A stretch of DNA of 64,000 nt from DATILL01 sp035476575. Its GTDB lineage: Bacteria; Actinomycetota; Actinomycetes; Mycobacteriales; JACQDL01. Where the stretch lies: the NCBI GenBank assembly GCA_035476575.1, contig DATILL010000082.1:1-64000 (forward strand). The letters are read 5' to 3'. Made by a program: the position numbers and the translations under genes. This document shows, piece by piece, positions 8,173-16,336 of this stretch. A model generated the notes under the pieces. That model ran no database searches. It was not told the origin of the DNA and saw only the letters and a list, made by a program, of their open reading frames with translations. The stretch's first letter is position 1. Each line of letters starts with the position of its first letter.

Positions 8173-8784
8173 TTACTGGTCTGGTCCGGTGACTACGCAG
8201 AATACATCTTCCTGGCGATACGGCTCGTCCGGAGGGTCACTCTGGCCGTCGACATCAACGTCGACATGATTACGCCAGGAGATCTTTGACCTGTCGAATT
8301 GCAGGCTCGCCGCGCCGTCGTTCGGTTGTTGCTCACCGACTTGGGCTTGAGTTGCACCTTCGCCGAACAAGCCTTGCGACGCCACGTGCCGTCCGTGTAG
8401 TACTCGTAGAGACAATTCCAGACATGAGCCGTGTTTGACGTGCAGTTGCCCTTCTCCCACTGCCCATGCCCGGAGACATCTGGCGAGGAATAGTGAGGAT
8501 TATCAGGCAGGCTGATGGGCTGACACGAGGACGCCGACGTCACGGCTCCACCACTTGGTGTCTCGCTCGTCGCTAAATTGACCACTCGGCCATGCTCGTC
8601 GACGAACGGGACGCGGCCTCCAATATCCGGCGACGCGAGACCAGGAACCGCATTAGCGTAGGTGACACCTTTGGCCCGTCTGGGACAGAGGCTCCGCGTT
8701 TGCCGGCGAAACGAAACCTGTTAACCCGATAGCCACACTTGCCCCGGTCGCAACCCGCAATATTATCGTCGTATACCGTTTCAT
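8173..8784 (-). pseudogene. Frameshifted secreted cysteine-containing protein
   Basis: ATG 8784 follows GGAGAGGGAAGGGA and opens a good signal peptide (MKRYTTIILRVATGASVAIG, cleaved after SPANA). The frame then shifts near 8700 to GVTYANAVPGLASPDIGG and CTSNTAHVWNCLYEYYTDGT. It shifts again near 8285 to SWRNHVDVDVDGQ, finishing VFCVVTGPDQ. Joined, the pieces make one secreted protein of about 200 aa of a family I recall from actinomycetes but cannot name. Two frameshifts break it, unless they are assembly errors. Confidence 0.65.
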
Positions 8785-8822
8785 TCCCTTCCCTCTCCTG
8801 AGTTGTTGACTCACTGATTGAG

Positions 8823-9424
8823 TCACCGATAGACCGGGGGCCTCTCATTGGGCACCGCCCGGACTACGTCTAGACCCGAGGTGTTCAGCAGCCTCTCGAC
8901 GGCGACCTGAACAGCGCCTATCCCTGCCCAGTGCGTGTCGACATCACTCGTAAACACCAGCGACGATCTGCCGGCCAGACGAAGGCAGGCACCGGGCCGG
9001 AGTCGTCAAACCGTCCCTCGCCGGCTTCGATGTAGTCTCTGAGGCGACCGGTAAAGAGGACGTATCGGCGGTGCGGAATGGTTATCAATGGGCCTTGCTG
9101 CTCGATTGCCGACAGGACGTTTCCTGCAGTGCCTTCCCAGATGCAGAAGAAGCATTCGTCAGGTGTCTCAGTGAAATCAGCAAGGACATTCACTGCACGC
9201 CGTGCCTGCGACGCCCACAACGGGTGGTCGGCCGAGATGTCGGCGTCAGTTTCGAGCTGGCCGGGCGACGTTGGATCTGGGATGTACCGCAGGCGCGCGT
9301 ACGCCTCATAGCCGGCCGGCCCGAATGTTATCAGCTGGTCCGGCGGAGTTCGCGAACTCACGAGCCACGCCGCTGGACCGGTGTCTGTCGTGTGCACCAG
9401 AACTATGTGTCTCGAGTCCCCCAT
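8823..9424 (-). pseudogene. Conserved hypothetical protein with a C-terminal frameshift
   Basis: ATG 9424 (MGDSRHIVLVHTTDTG, AGGAGG 12 nt upstream) encodes a cytosolic protein with WLVSSRTPPDQLITFGP and PAFVWPADRRW. At that tryptophan the frame runs out after a few residues. A shifted frame continues LVFTSDVDTHWAGIGAV, QVAVERLLNTS and ends NERPPVYR. Related actinobacterial proteins have the continuous WPADxxWxxxxDVDxHWAGIG motif as I remember it, so a single indel has split the gene. Function unknown. Confidence 0.6.
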
Positions 9425-9489
9425 CGTCGTTGCCAACCTCCTGTAGAGCAACGCGCCCTGGAGGATAACGTCGGGTAAGCATATCGGCA

Positions 9490-9601
9490 AGAGGAACCGC
9501 GGTGCAGCGGATCTTCCACCTGTGGGTAATCGAGCGGCTGGGTACGCGAAGATCGCCGAACGGCTCAACCGGGACCTGTCCACCAATCCGCCGCCCACCT
9601 G
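9490..9601 (+). pseudogene. Serine-recombinase fragment
   Basis: VQRIFHLWVIER in one frame continues in another as GYAKIAERLNRDLSTNPPPT before a stop. This pairing (xxIFxLYxxxxxGxxxIAxxLN) is the junction motif of the recombinase domain of large serine recombinases. The catalytic resolvase domain and the zinc-ribbon part are absent. Confidence 0.5.
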
Positions 9602-9704
9602 ACTCCGCACGCGATGCGTTCGTGCTGGTGGCCCTGGATCCGATCAAGGACGGCGACCGTGGCACCCCAAGCGGCCAGCAGGAGCAGACCGGCGGCGAAC
9701 GGTG

Positions 9705-9815
9705 ATGGTCCGGCCGCCCTTGGCCGTCCCACTGGACGCCGAACACGAACAGGCCGCTATCGACGCGCTCGCCGAGCTGCTGGCCACCTGGCGCGAACGG
9801 CACGCCAACCCCTAA
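9705..9815 (+). CDS. Possible 36-residue ORF
   Basis: GTG/ATG at 9702/9705 opens MVRPPLAVPLDAEHEQAAI and a helical tail ending WRERHANP. Composition is protein-like and it follows the recombinase relic directly, as small ORFs do in integrated elements. It may also be part of the same decayed element. Function unknown. Confidence 0.3.
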   Translation: MVRPPLAVPLDAEHEQAAIDALAELLATWRERHANP

Positions 9816-9949
9816 TCCCGCGCCGCACCCCGGCGGCCCCTTCACTCGATGCGCCCGCGTGCGGGTCTGTCAAACGAACGTTTACAGTCCCGTACCGGTC
9901 AACATGCGGCATGAGCTCCGCACGTTCTGATAGCCGACATTACCGATAC

Positions 9950-10331
9950 TGCCCGACCGGCCGCCGCACATCTGCCGGCACCGCCGCAGCCGCGCGTAGA
10001 ACCGCTTCAGCAGCTCGGCAGTCACCTTCGCGGCGGCCAGGTCTCCGAACGTCGGCTTGAGGTACAGCCGGACCAGGTCGCCGTACCGCTCACGGGTGGT
10101 GTCCTCCAGCCTGGCCACCTCCAGCCACTGCGCGACGGCACAGCCCACCGTGACGTCGGTCTTCGGGTGCCGGTCCTCATCGACCTGGCCCTGCAAGCCT
10201 GGTCAGCGCGACCTCAGCCGCGGCGCACGTCGCCGCGGCCTCCCGCAGGTAGCGCCCCTGCCGGTCAGCGGGTCGGTGCCGGCGTAGACGATGGCCTGGA
10301 AGCTGCCCGACGGCAGGGTGCGGATGTGCCC
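9950..10331 (-). pseudogene. N-terminal relic of a tyrosine integrase next to tRNA-Glu
   Basis: Read from 10331 downwards through three frames: GHIRTLPSGSFQAIVYAGTD, then RYLREAAATCAAAEVALTRL, then GQVDEDRHPKTDVTVG, QWLEVARLEDTTRERYGDLV and YLKPTFGDLAAAKVT. This is the arm-binding start plus SAM-like core-binding domain of actinobacterial tyrosine integrases. The catalytic R-H-R-Y domain is missing. It begins about 130 bp beyond the 3' end of tRNA-Glu(CTC), the usual place for such an integrase. Confidence 0.7.
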
Positions 10332-10342
10332 ACCGAACCAAG

Positions 10343-10368
10343 GGTGACCGCCCGAACCAAAGGTGACC
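10343..10368. repeat. Repeat locus R1: GGTGACC pair, 12-nt spacer
   Basis: Two GGTGACC heptamers (10343, 10362), each preceded by CGAACCAA plus A/G, lie 19 bp start to start. The spacing matches the other loci of this family, but the flanks are diverged and no second 50-bp unit is clear. Confidence 0.5.
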
Positions 10369-10418
10369 ACCGCACCGTGGGGGTCCGGGGGGTCGCCCCC
10401 CGGATGGGATACGAAAGA

Positions 10419-10451
10419 GACCCGTGTCCGCGCACTCCGCGGACACGGGTC
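10419..10451 (-). terminator. Terminator after the tRNA pair
   Basis: A perfect 14-bp stem (GACCCGTGTCCGCG) with a 5-nt loop lies just beyond the 3' end of tRNA-Glu, followed on the minus strand by TCTTTCGT. Confidence 0.75.
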
Positions 10452-10462
10452 ACCCATCTCTG

Positions 10463-10535
10463 TAGCCCCGACCGGGTTCGAACCGGCGTTACCGCCTTGA
10501 GAGGGCGGCGTCCTAGGCCTCTAGACGACGGGGCC
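10463..10535 (-). tRNA. tRNA-Glu (CTC)
   Basis: Full 73-nt cloverleaf: acceptor GGCCCCG/CGGGGCT (G-U first pair), anticodon stem CCGCC/GGCGG with loop CTCTCAA, T-arm GCCGG-TTCGAAC-CCGGT, discriminator A. No encoded CCA. It is co-oriented with tRNA-Gln 24 nt upstream, and both are the substrates of the gltX/gatCAB products encoded nearby. Confidence 0.93.
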
Positions 10536-10559
10536 GTGCGGTGGAACAAATGGTACAAG

Positions 10560-10631
10560 CTGGGGTACCAGGACTCGAACCTAGACTAACTGAACCAGAA
10601 TCAGTTGGGCTGCCAATTACCCCATACCCCA
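10560..10631 (-). tRNA. tRNA-Gln (CTG)
   Basis: Full 72-nt cloverleaf: acceptor TGGGGTA/TACCCCA, anticodon stem ACTGA/TCAGT with loop TTCTGGT (anticodon CTG), T-loop TTCGAGT, discriminator G. It is probably transcribed together with tRNA-Glu on the minus strand. Confidence 0.93.
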
Positions 10632-10733
10632 TCGGCGCACTCACCCGGGGCGGCGTCGCCGGGTGGCAATGTTACCGGGCCCGCCGCGCCCGGCCAAAAC
10701 GGTTCGCGCGGACGGCCACGCCAGCCGGGTGGC

Positions 10734-10739
10734 TAGGCT
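10734..10739 (+). promoter_or_regulatory. -10 box of gltX (leaderless)
   Basis: TAGGCT ends 6 nt before the GTG and there is no Shine-Dalgarno sequence, which points to a leaderless mRNA. No clear -35 box. Confidence 0.5.
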
Positions 10740-10745
10740 AGCCGG

Positions 10746-12143
10746 GTGACTGGCTCCGTGCGCGTCCGCTTCGCCCCGTCCCCCACCGGCATCTTCCACG
10801 TCGGAGGGGCGCGGTCCGCCCTCTTCAACTGGGTCTTCGCCCGCCAGCGCGGCGGCGCGTTCGTGCTCCGCATCGAGGACACAGACGAGGCCCGCAACCG
10901 TCCGGAGTGGACAGAGGGCATCATCAACGCGCTCGCCTGGCTGGGCATTGGCCAGGACACCTACGAGGGCCCGTTCTTCCAGTCCGACAACGCCGCCGCC
11001 CACGCCGACGCCGCCCGCACGCTGCACCAGGCTGGCCGCGCCTACTACTGCGACTGCACCCGCGAGGCCATCACCGAGCGCCTCGGCCCACAGCGCCGCG
11101 GCTACGACGGCTTCTGCCGCGACCGCGCGCTGCCCCCCGGTCCCGGCCGCGCGCTCCGCTTCCGCACCCCCGACGACGGCGTCACGGTGATCGAGGACAT
11201 CGTCCGCGGCAAGCCGGAGTTCGACAACGCCGCGCTGGAGGACTTCGTGATCGCCCGCGGCGACGGCTCGGTCCTCTTCCTGCTCGCCAACGTCGTGGAC
11301 GACATCACGCAACGCATCACCCACGTCATCCGGGCCGAGGAGCACCTACCCAACACCCCTAAGCAGCAGCTTCTCTGGGAGGCGCTCGGGCATACCCCCC
11401 CGACCTGGGCACACGTCCCGATCATCGTCAACGAGAAGCGGCAAAAGCTGTCCAAGCGGCGGGACAAGGTGGCGCTGGAGTCCTACCGGGACGAGGGCTA
11501 CCTCGCCGACGCCATGCGCAACTACCTCATGCTGCTCGGCTGGGCGCCCTCTGGCGACCGCGAGATCGTGCCCTGGGAGGTGATCGAGGAGGAGTTCCGG
11601 CTGGAGGACGTCAACCCTAGCCCGGCGTTCTTCGACGAGCGGAAGCTGCGGGCCTTCAACGGCGAGTACATCCGGGCGCTGCCCACCGCCGGGTTCATCG
11701 CCGCCTGCCAGCCATGGCTGGCCAGCGCCGACTGGCCAGCCGGCAGCTACACACCGGCCACCTTCGCCGCGGTCGCGCCACTGGCGCAGACCCGGGTCGC
11801 CGTACTCAGCGAGATCACCGCGCTGGTCGACTTCCTCTTCCTCGACACCCCGGTGTACGACGAGGCGGCGTGGGCGAAGGCGATGACCGGCCCGGCCGCC
11901 GCGATCCTCACCAGCGCCGTCGCGACGTACGCCGACGCGCCGTGGCAGGCCGAGGAGCTGAAGGCCCGGCTGGAGGCGCTCGGCGCCGAGCACGGGCTGA
12001 AGCTCGGCAAGGCGCAGGCGCCGGTCCGGGTCGCGGTCACCGGGCGGACGGTCGGGCTGCCGCTGTTCGAGTCGCTGGAGGTGCTCGGCCGGGAGCGCAC
12101 GCTGGCCCGGCTGCGCGCCGCGCTGGCCCGGCTCGCCGGCTGA
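10746..12143 (+). CDS. gltX: Glutamyl-tRNA synthetase
   Basis: Class I synthetase, 465 aa. The signature PSPTGIFHVGGARSALFNW has HVGG (18-21) in the HIGH position, and KLSKR near 234-238 is the KMSKS loop. With gatCAB in the same window and no GlnRS seen, it should be non-discriminating and charge both tRNA-Glu and tRNA-Gln with glutamate, leaving GatCAB to amidate the latter. The GTG start fits a leaderless promoter. It is divergent from the tRNA pair and convergent with the FAH-family gene. Confidence 0.96.
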   Translation: MTGSVRVRFAPSPTGIFHVGGARSALFNWVFARQRGGAFVLRIEDTDEARNRPEWTEGIINALAWLGIGQDTYEGPFFQSDNAAAHADAARTLHQAGRAYYCDCTREAITERLGPQRRGYDGFCRDRALPPGPGRALRFRTPDDGVTVIEDIVRGKPEFDNAALEDFVIARGDGSVLFLLANVVDDITQRITHVIRAEEHLPNTPKQQLLWEALGHTPPTWAHVPIIVNEKRQKLSKRRDKVALESYRDEGYLADAMRNYLMLLGWAPSGDREIVPWEVIEEEFRLEDVNPSPAFFDERKLRAFNGEYIRALPTAGFIAACQPWLASADWPAGSYTPATFAAVAPLAQTRVAVLSEITALVDFLFLDTPVYDEAAWAKAMTGPAAAILTSAVATYADAPWQAEELKARLEALGAEHGLKLGKAQAPVRVAVTGRTVGLPLFESLEVLGRERTLARLRAALARLAG

Positions 12144-12294
12144 CTCGGGCTAGTAGCCGCCATCGGGTACCCGCCGGTCGCACCTGTCGCACAAAGGTCA
12201 CCCATCCGGCGGGCCTGCCGCACCTCGGAGGCACCCCCGGCCGATCTCCAGGATCTTCGCGTCGAGCCCACGTCTGGTCTGGCCGGCGTCCCGG

Positions 12295-13089
12295 CTACTT
12301 GCGCAGCGTCACCGGGTTGGTCAGCGTGCCGATCCCCTCGACCGTGACCGACACCGACTGGCCGTCCCGCATCGGGCCGACGCCGGCCGGCGTACCAGTC
12401 AGGATCACATCGCCGGGCAGCAGCGTCATGACGTGCGAGACATAGGAGATCAGCGTCGGTACGTCGTACAGCAGCAGGGATGTGCGCGAGTCCTGCCGCA
12501 CCTCGCCGTCCAGCTCGGTCCGCAGCGCCAGGTCGGCTGGGTCGAGCACGGTCTCGACCCACGGCCCGAGCGGGCAGAATGTGTCGTAGCCCTTGGCCCG
12601 GGTCCACTGCCCGTCGACCCGCTGCTGGTCCCGGGCGGTGACGTCGTTCGCGCAGGTGTAGCCGAAGACGTGCGCGAGCGCCCGGTCCCGCGGCACGTCG
12701 GTCGCCGGCATGCCCATAACGACCGCCAGCTCACCCTCGTAGTCAACCTGGGTGGAGTCGAGCGGCATCCGGATCGGGTCGAGCGGACCGACCACCGCGG
12801 TGCTCGGCTTGAGGAACAGCACCGGCTGCTCGGGCGCCGGCTCACCACCCATCTCGCGGGCGTGCTCGGCGTAGTTCTTGCCGACGCAGACCACCTTGCC
12901 CGGCCGGATGGGGGCGAGCAGCCGCAGGTCCGGCAGCGCCCACCGCTCGCCGGTGAGCTCCACCGGACCGAGCATCGGGTACTCGCTGATCACGGCGACG
13001 GTGGCGGCTGCGGCCGGGGCGCCTGCCTCGCTCTCGACGACGCCGACCGCGACGCTGCCTTCCGGGGTCCCGAACCGAACGATACGCAC
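12295..13089 (-). CDS. Fumarylacetoacetate hydrolase-family protein
   Basis: A 264-aa FAH-fold enzyme with a metal site: VGKNYAEHAREMG, FLKPSTAVVG, VDYEGELAVVMG (metal Glu pair), NDVTARDQQ and a C-terminal LTGTPAGVG. The family includes 2-hydroxyhepta-2,4-diene-1,7-dioate isomerases, acylpyruvases and oxaloacetate decarboxylases, and the substrate cannot be told from sequence. I chose GTG 13089 (VRIVRFGTPEG) over longer frames because it starts at the conserved N-terminus and lies 8 nt after a TAGGCT box. Confidence 0.88.
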   Translation of the reverse strand: MRIVRFGTPEGSVAVGVVESEAGAPAAAATVAVISEYPMLGPVELTGERWALPDLRLLAPIRPGKVVCVGKNYAEHAREMGGEPAPEQPVLFLKPSTAVVGPLDPIRMPLDSTQVDYEGELAVVMGMPATDVPRDRALAHVFGYTCANDVTARDQQRVDGQWTRAKGYDTFCPLGPWVETVLDPADLALRTELDGEVRQDSRTSLLLYDVPTLISYVSHVMTLLPGDVILTGTPAGVGPMRDGQSVSVTVEGIGTLTNPVTLRK

Positions 13090-13097
13090 GGTCGCTG

Positions 13098-13103
13098 AGC
13101 CTA
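13098..13103 (-). promoter_or_regulatory. -10 box of the FAH-family gene (leaderless)
   Basis: TAGGCT on the minus strand, 8 nt before the GTG; no ribosome site between. Confidence 0.45.
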
Positions 13104-13142
13104 CCGGCCGGCTCGTCGGGGCCGGTTGCCACAATGGTCGGC

Positions 13143-13427
13143 ATGACGTCGTCGTCCCGGGTCGCGCGTGGCCCGCTCATCCTTCTCGGCCTGCTCGCCG
13201 TCCTGTTCGTGACGGCCGGCCTGCTGCCCTGGCTGACCGGCGGCTCGGGCTGGGCGCGCGGGCTGGCCAGCCCAATGGTTGCGGTCGGCCTGCTCGCCGG
13301 GTACGCCGTCATCCGGGCGCCCCACGCCGGCCCGGCAGCCCCCCGGGCCGGCGTCCGCCGTACCAGTGGGCGCCCGGCCCGCTGCGAGGGCTGCGCCTGC
13401 GGCCCCGGCAACTGCGCCGACGCCTGA
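13143..13427 (+). CDS. Small membrane protein with a cysteine-rich tail
   Basis: A 94-aa protein, divergent from the FAH-family gene. Two hydrophobic helices (GPLILLGLLAVLFVTAGLL and a second around SPMVAVGLLAGYAVI) are followed by a charged segment and the tail CEGCACGPGNC, four cysteines that could bind metal. ATG 13134 (MVGMTSS...) is an alternative start. Function unknown. Confidence 0.6.
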   Translation: MTSSSRVARGPLILLGLLAVLFVTAGLLPWLTGGSGWARGLASPMVAVGLLAGYAVIRAPHAGPAAPRAGVRRTSGRPARCEGCACGPGNCADA

Positions 13428-13452
13428 CCGCTCGGCCCCTACAACAACGTGA

Positions 13453-13578
13453 GGTCACCTATGCGCCTTGTGGTGACCTCTTGGGGTGTCCGAACAACGT
13501 GAGGTCACCACAACGCCGAGAGGTGACCACACGGGCGGCGCGGACAACAACAGGTCACCACAACGCCGACAGGTGACC
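13453..13578. repeat. Repeat locus R2: three 50-bp units of paired heptamers
   Basis: GGTCACC starts at 13453, 13503 and 13553, and GGTGACC at 13472, 13522 and 13572. Each pair is an inverted 7-bp dyad with a 12-nt spacer, and units repeat every 50 bp. Spacers are related (ACAACGCCGAGA, ACAACGCCGACA, TATGCGCCTTGT). The array lies between the 3' ends of the convergent membrane-protein gene and cimA. Confidence 0.9.
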
Positions 13579-13585
13579 ACACGGG

Positions 13586-15154
13586 TCAGGTGAGCAGGCC
13601 GTACCGGACGGCGTCCTCCAGGGCCAGCCAGGACGCCTCCACGACATTGCCGTGTACGCCGACCGTGGTCCACCCGGCGTGCCCGTCGCTGGTCTCGATC
13701 AGCACCCGGGTCACCGCATCGGTGCCGTGGCTGCTGGCCAGGATGCGCACCTTGTAGTCGACCAGCTCCAGCCCGGCGAGCTGCGGATAGAGCTGCTCCA
13801 GCGCCTGCCGCAGCGCTCGGTCCAGCGCGTTGACCGGCCCGTTCCCCTCGGCGGTGGCGATGATCCGCTCGTCCTTGGCGTACAGCTTGACGGTCGCCTC
13901 GCTGACCACCTCGCCGTCGGCCCGGCGCTCGACCAGCACCCGGTAGGACTCCAGCCGGAACGGCGGGACGGCCAGCCGCCCCAGCTCCTCGCGCAGCATC
14001 AGCTCGAACGACGCATCGGCCGCCTCGAACGACCAGCCTGCCGCCTCCAGCGCCTTGACCCGCTCGACCACCCGACCGACCGCCTCCGGGTGCCCGGCCA
14101 GGTCCAGCCCGAGCTCGCGGCCCTTGAGCTCGACGCTTGCCCGGCCAGCCATCTCGGTCACCAGGATCCGCATGTCGTTGCCGACCACGGAGGGGTCGAG
14201 ATGGTTGTAGAGCTCCGGCCGCACCTTGATCGCGCTCGCGTGCAGGCCCGCCTTGTGGGCGAACGCGCTCGACCCGACATACGCCTGGTAGGCGTTGGGC
14301 GCGGTGTTGGCGACCTCGGCGATCGCGTGGCTGACCCGGACCATCTCGGCTAGGCACCCGTCCGGCAGCACATCCCGGCCGAGCTTGGTGACCAGCCCGC
14401 CGAGGACCGCGAACAGGTCAGCGTTGCCCACCCGCTCGCCGTACCCGTTGGCGGTGCACTGCACGTGGGTCACCCCCGCCTCCACCGCCGCGAGGGTGTT
14501 GGCGGCGGCGCACGCGGTGTCGTCCTGGCAGTGGATGCCGAGCCGGAAGCCGGTACGGCGCAGCACCTGCGTGACCACGTCGTACATGCCCATCGGGAGC
14601 ATGCCGCCGTTGGTGTCGCAGAGCACGCCGACGTCCGCACCAGCCTCAATGGCCGCCTCCAGCACGCGGACGCCGTAGTCGTTGTCGAACCGGTAGCCGT
14701 CGAAGAAGTGCTCGCAGTCGAGGAAGACCCGGCGGCCCTCGCCGACCAGGTAGCCGACCGTGTCGGCGACCATGGCGAGGTTCTCCTCACAGGTCGTCCG
14801 CAGTGCTTCCTCGACATGCCGCACGTCGGACTTAGCCACCAGGGTGACCACCGGGGTCTGCGCGTCCAGCAGGGCACGGACCTGGGCGTCCTTGTCCACG
14901 GCGACGCCGGCCTTCCGGGTGGCACCGAAGGCGACGAGCTGGGCGTGTCTGAGGTGCAGCTCGGTGCGCGCCCGGGCGAAGAACTCGGTGTCCTTGGGCA
15001 GCGCACCCGGCCAGCCGCCCTCAATGAACGCGACGCCGAGCTCGTCGAGCAGCCGGGCGACGGCGAGCTTGTCCGAGACCGAGTAGGAGATGCCCTCGGC
15101 TTGGGCACCGTCGCGCAGGGTTGTGTCGTAGACGTGGAAGCTGTCGTCGAGCAT
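13586..15154 (-). CDS. cimA: Citramalate synthase
   Basis: Condenses pyruvate and acetyl-CoA to (R)-citramalate, a threonine-independent route to 2-oxobutyrate and isoleucine. A 522-aa DRE-TIM metallolyase: TTLRDGAQAEG (catalytic Arg, metal Asp), the HCQDDTACAAANTLAA metal histidine region and HKAGLHASA, plus a C-terminal LeuA-type regulatory domain (about 400-520). The catalytic wording and C-terminal domain fit CimA rather than LeuA or HCS. ATG 15154 has GAGAGAAG upstream. A leader-peptide attenuator lies in front; leuB and ilvE precede it on the same strand. Confidence 0.92.
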   Translation of the reverse strand: MLDDSFHVYDTTLRDGAQAEGISYSVSDKLAVARLLDELGVAFIEGGWPGALPKDTEFFARARTELHLRHAQLVAFGATRKAGVAVDKDAQVRALLDAQTPVVTLVAKSDVRHVEEALRTTCEENLAMVADTVGYLVGEGRRVFLDCEHFFDGYRFDNDYGVRVLEAAIEAGADVGVLCDTNGGMLPMGMYDVVTQVLRRTGFRLGIHCQDDTACAAANTLAAVEAGVTHVQCTANGYGERVGNADLFAVLGGLVTKLGRDVLPDGCLAEMVRVSHAIAEVANTAPNAYQAYVGSSAFAHKAGLHASAIKVRPELYNHLDPSVVGNDMRILVTEMAGRASVELKGRELGLDLAGHPEAVGRVVERVKALEAAGWSFEAADASFELMLREELGRLAVPPFRLESYRVLVERRADGEVVSEATVKLYAKDERIIATAEGNGPVNALDRALRQALEQLYPQLAGLELVDYKVRILASSHGTDAVTRVLIETSDGHAGWTTVGVHGNVVEASWLALEDAVRYGLLT

Positions 15155-15181
15155 GGTTGAAACTTCTCTCTGCACATGAAA

Positions 15182-15207
15182 AGACCCCCCGCGGATGCGA
15201 GAGGTCT
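15182..15207 (-). terminator. Attenuator hairpin before cimA
   Basis: On the minus strand AGACC...GGTCT with an inner CGC/GCG pairing, followed by TTTTC, sits between the leader peptide and cimA. This is a classic transcription-attenuation layout. Confidence 0.6.
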
Positions 15208-15235
15208 GCACGCTGGCGGTATGGTCGCGAGCGCG

Positions 15236-15265
15236 CTAGGTGCCAATAATCAGGCGGAGCCGCAC
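15236..15265 (-). CDS. Leader peptide of cimA (MRLRLIIGT)
   Basis: GTG CGG CTC CGC CTG ATT ATT GGC ACC TAG: nine residues with Leu, Leu, Ile, Ile, about 30 nt before a terminator hairpin. Ribosome stalling at Leu/Ile codons when these amino acids are scarce would favour read-through into cimA. The mechanism is inferred by analogy to known ilv/leu leaders. Confidence 0.55.
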   Translation of the reverse strand: MRLRLIIGT

Positions 15266-15376
15266 GGCGGCAGTCTTGCACACCGTCCCGCCGAAGGAAA
15301 CCCGGCCGCACCGGAACCGGCCCACGGAGGTCGATGGTACGGCGCCCTGGCGCGGCGCCGTACCATCAGCTTTCGC

Positions 15377-16303
15377 TCACTCGTGGACGTACTCGGCCCA
15401 GTCCTTGTACCGGCTCTCCTGGGCGATCGTGGCGTGGTGAAAGATCCCCTGGATCTCCTGGGTGATCGGGCCGGGCCGCCCCTCCCCGACGGCCCGGTCG
15501 TCCACCTCGGAGATCGGCACGATCTCGGCCGCGGTGCCGGTGAAGAACGCCTCGTCGGCGAGGTACAGGTCGGTCCGCACGATCGCGCGCTCGACCACCT
15601 CGTAGCCTTGGTCGCGGGCGATCCGCATGGCCGAGTCGCGGGTGATGCCCTCCAGCAGGCCCTCCTGGGCCGGTGGAGTATAGAGCGTCTTGCCGCGCAC
15701 GATGAAGATGTTCTCCCCGGTGCCCTGCACGACGTTGCCCTGCGGGTTAAGCAGGATGGCCTCGTCGTAGCCGGCCTTGAGCGCCATCACCTTGGCCAGC
15801 GAGGAGTTGACGTACTGGCCGGTGCCCTTCCCGGCGGGCGGGATCGAGTTCTGGTTGACGTGCTGCCAGCTTGAGGTGATCGCCCGGCAGCCCTTGGCCA
15901 TCGCCTCGTCGCCGAGGTACGTCCCCCAGGGCCAGACCGCGATCGCTGCCTCGGTGCGGCTGGGCAGCGGGTTGAGCCCCATCTCGCCGTACCCGAGGTA
16001 GAAGATCGGCCTGATGTAGCAGGCGTCGAGCTCGTTGACCCGGACCGTCTCCTTGGTGGCAGCCACGATCTGGTCCACGGTGTAGCCGGGGTCGAGCAGG
16101 TAGATCTTGGCGGACCGGAACAGCCGCCTGATGTGGTCGGTCAGCCGGAAGACGGCCGGACCGTCCGGTGTGGAGTAGGCACGGATGCCCTCGAACACGC
16201 CCCAGCCGTAGTGCAGGGTCGGGTTCAGGATGTGGATGGTGGCGTCGTCCCAGGCGACGAGCTCGCCGTTCATCCAGATCTTCTTCGTCGGCGTGATGGG
16301 CAC
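15377..16303 (-). CDS. ilvE: Branched-chain amino acid aminotransferase
   Basis: Fold-type IV PLP enzyme, 308 aa, catalysing the last step of Ile/Leu/Val synthesis. MNGELVAWDDATIHIL, HYGWGVFEGIRAY, GKGTGQYVNSSLAK (region of the PLP lysine) and GTGENIFIVRG are family signatures. Its length matches the short E. coli-like form rather than the roughly 368-aa mycobacterial form. GTG start with AAGGGGG upstream. It lies 33 bp after leuB on the same strand, so they are probably co-transcribed. Confidence 0.93.
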   Translation of the reverse strand: MPITPTKKIWMNGELVAWDDATIHILNPTLHYGWGVFEGIRAYSTPDGPAVFRLTDHIRRLFRSAKIYLLDPGYTVDQIVAATKETVRVNELDACYIRPIFYLGYGEMGLNPLPSRTEAAIAVWPWGTYLGDEAMAKGCRAITSSWQHVNQNSIPPAGKGTGQYVNSSLAKVMALKAGYDEAILLNPQGNVVQGTGENIFIVRGKTLYTPPAQEGLLEGITRDSAMRIARDQGYEVVERAIVRTDLYLADEAFFTGTAAEIVPISEVDDRAVGEGRPGPITQEIQGIFHHATIAQESRYKDWAEYVHE

Positions 16304-16336
16304 AACGACCCCCTTGTCGAGCGACCGACGAGCCGA

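Noticed and set aside
12144..12294. Terminator between gltX and the FAH-family gene
   Set aside because: Only short, imperfect stems; no convincing hairpin.
13453..13578. Possible CRISPR array
   Set aside because: The repeated part includes the spacers, units are only 50 bp with 7-bp cores, at most three per locus, and no cas genes are present.
13586..15154. 2-isopropylmalate synthase (leuA)
   Set aside because: The N-terminal wording (YDTTLRDGAQAEG) and C-terminal domain fit citramalate synthase.
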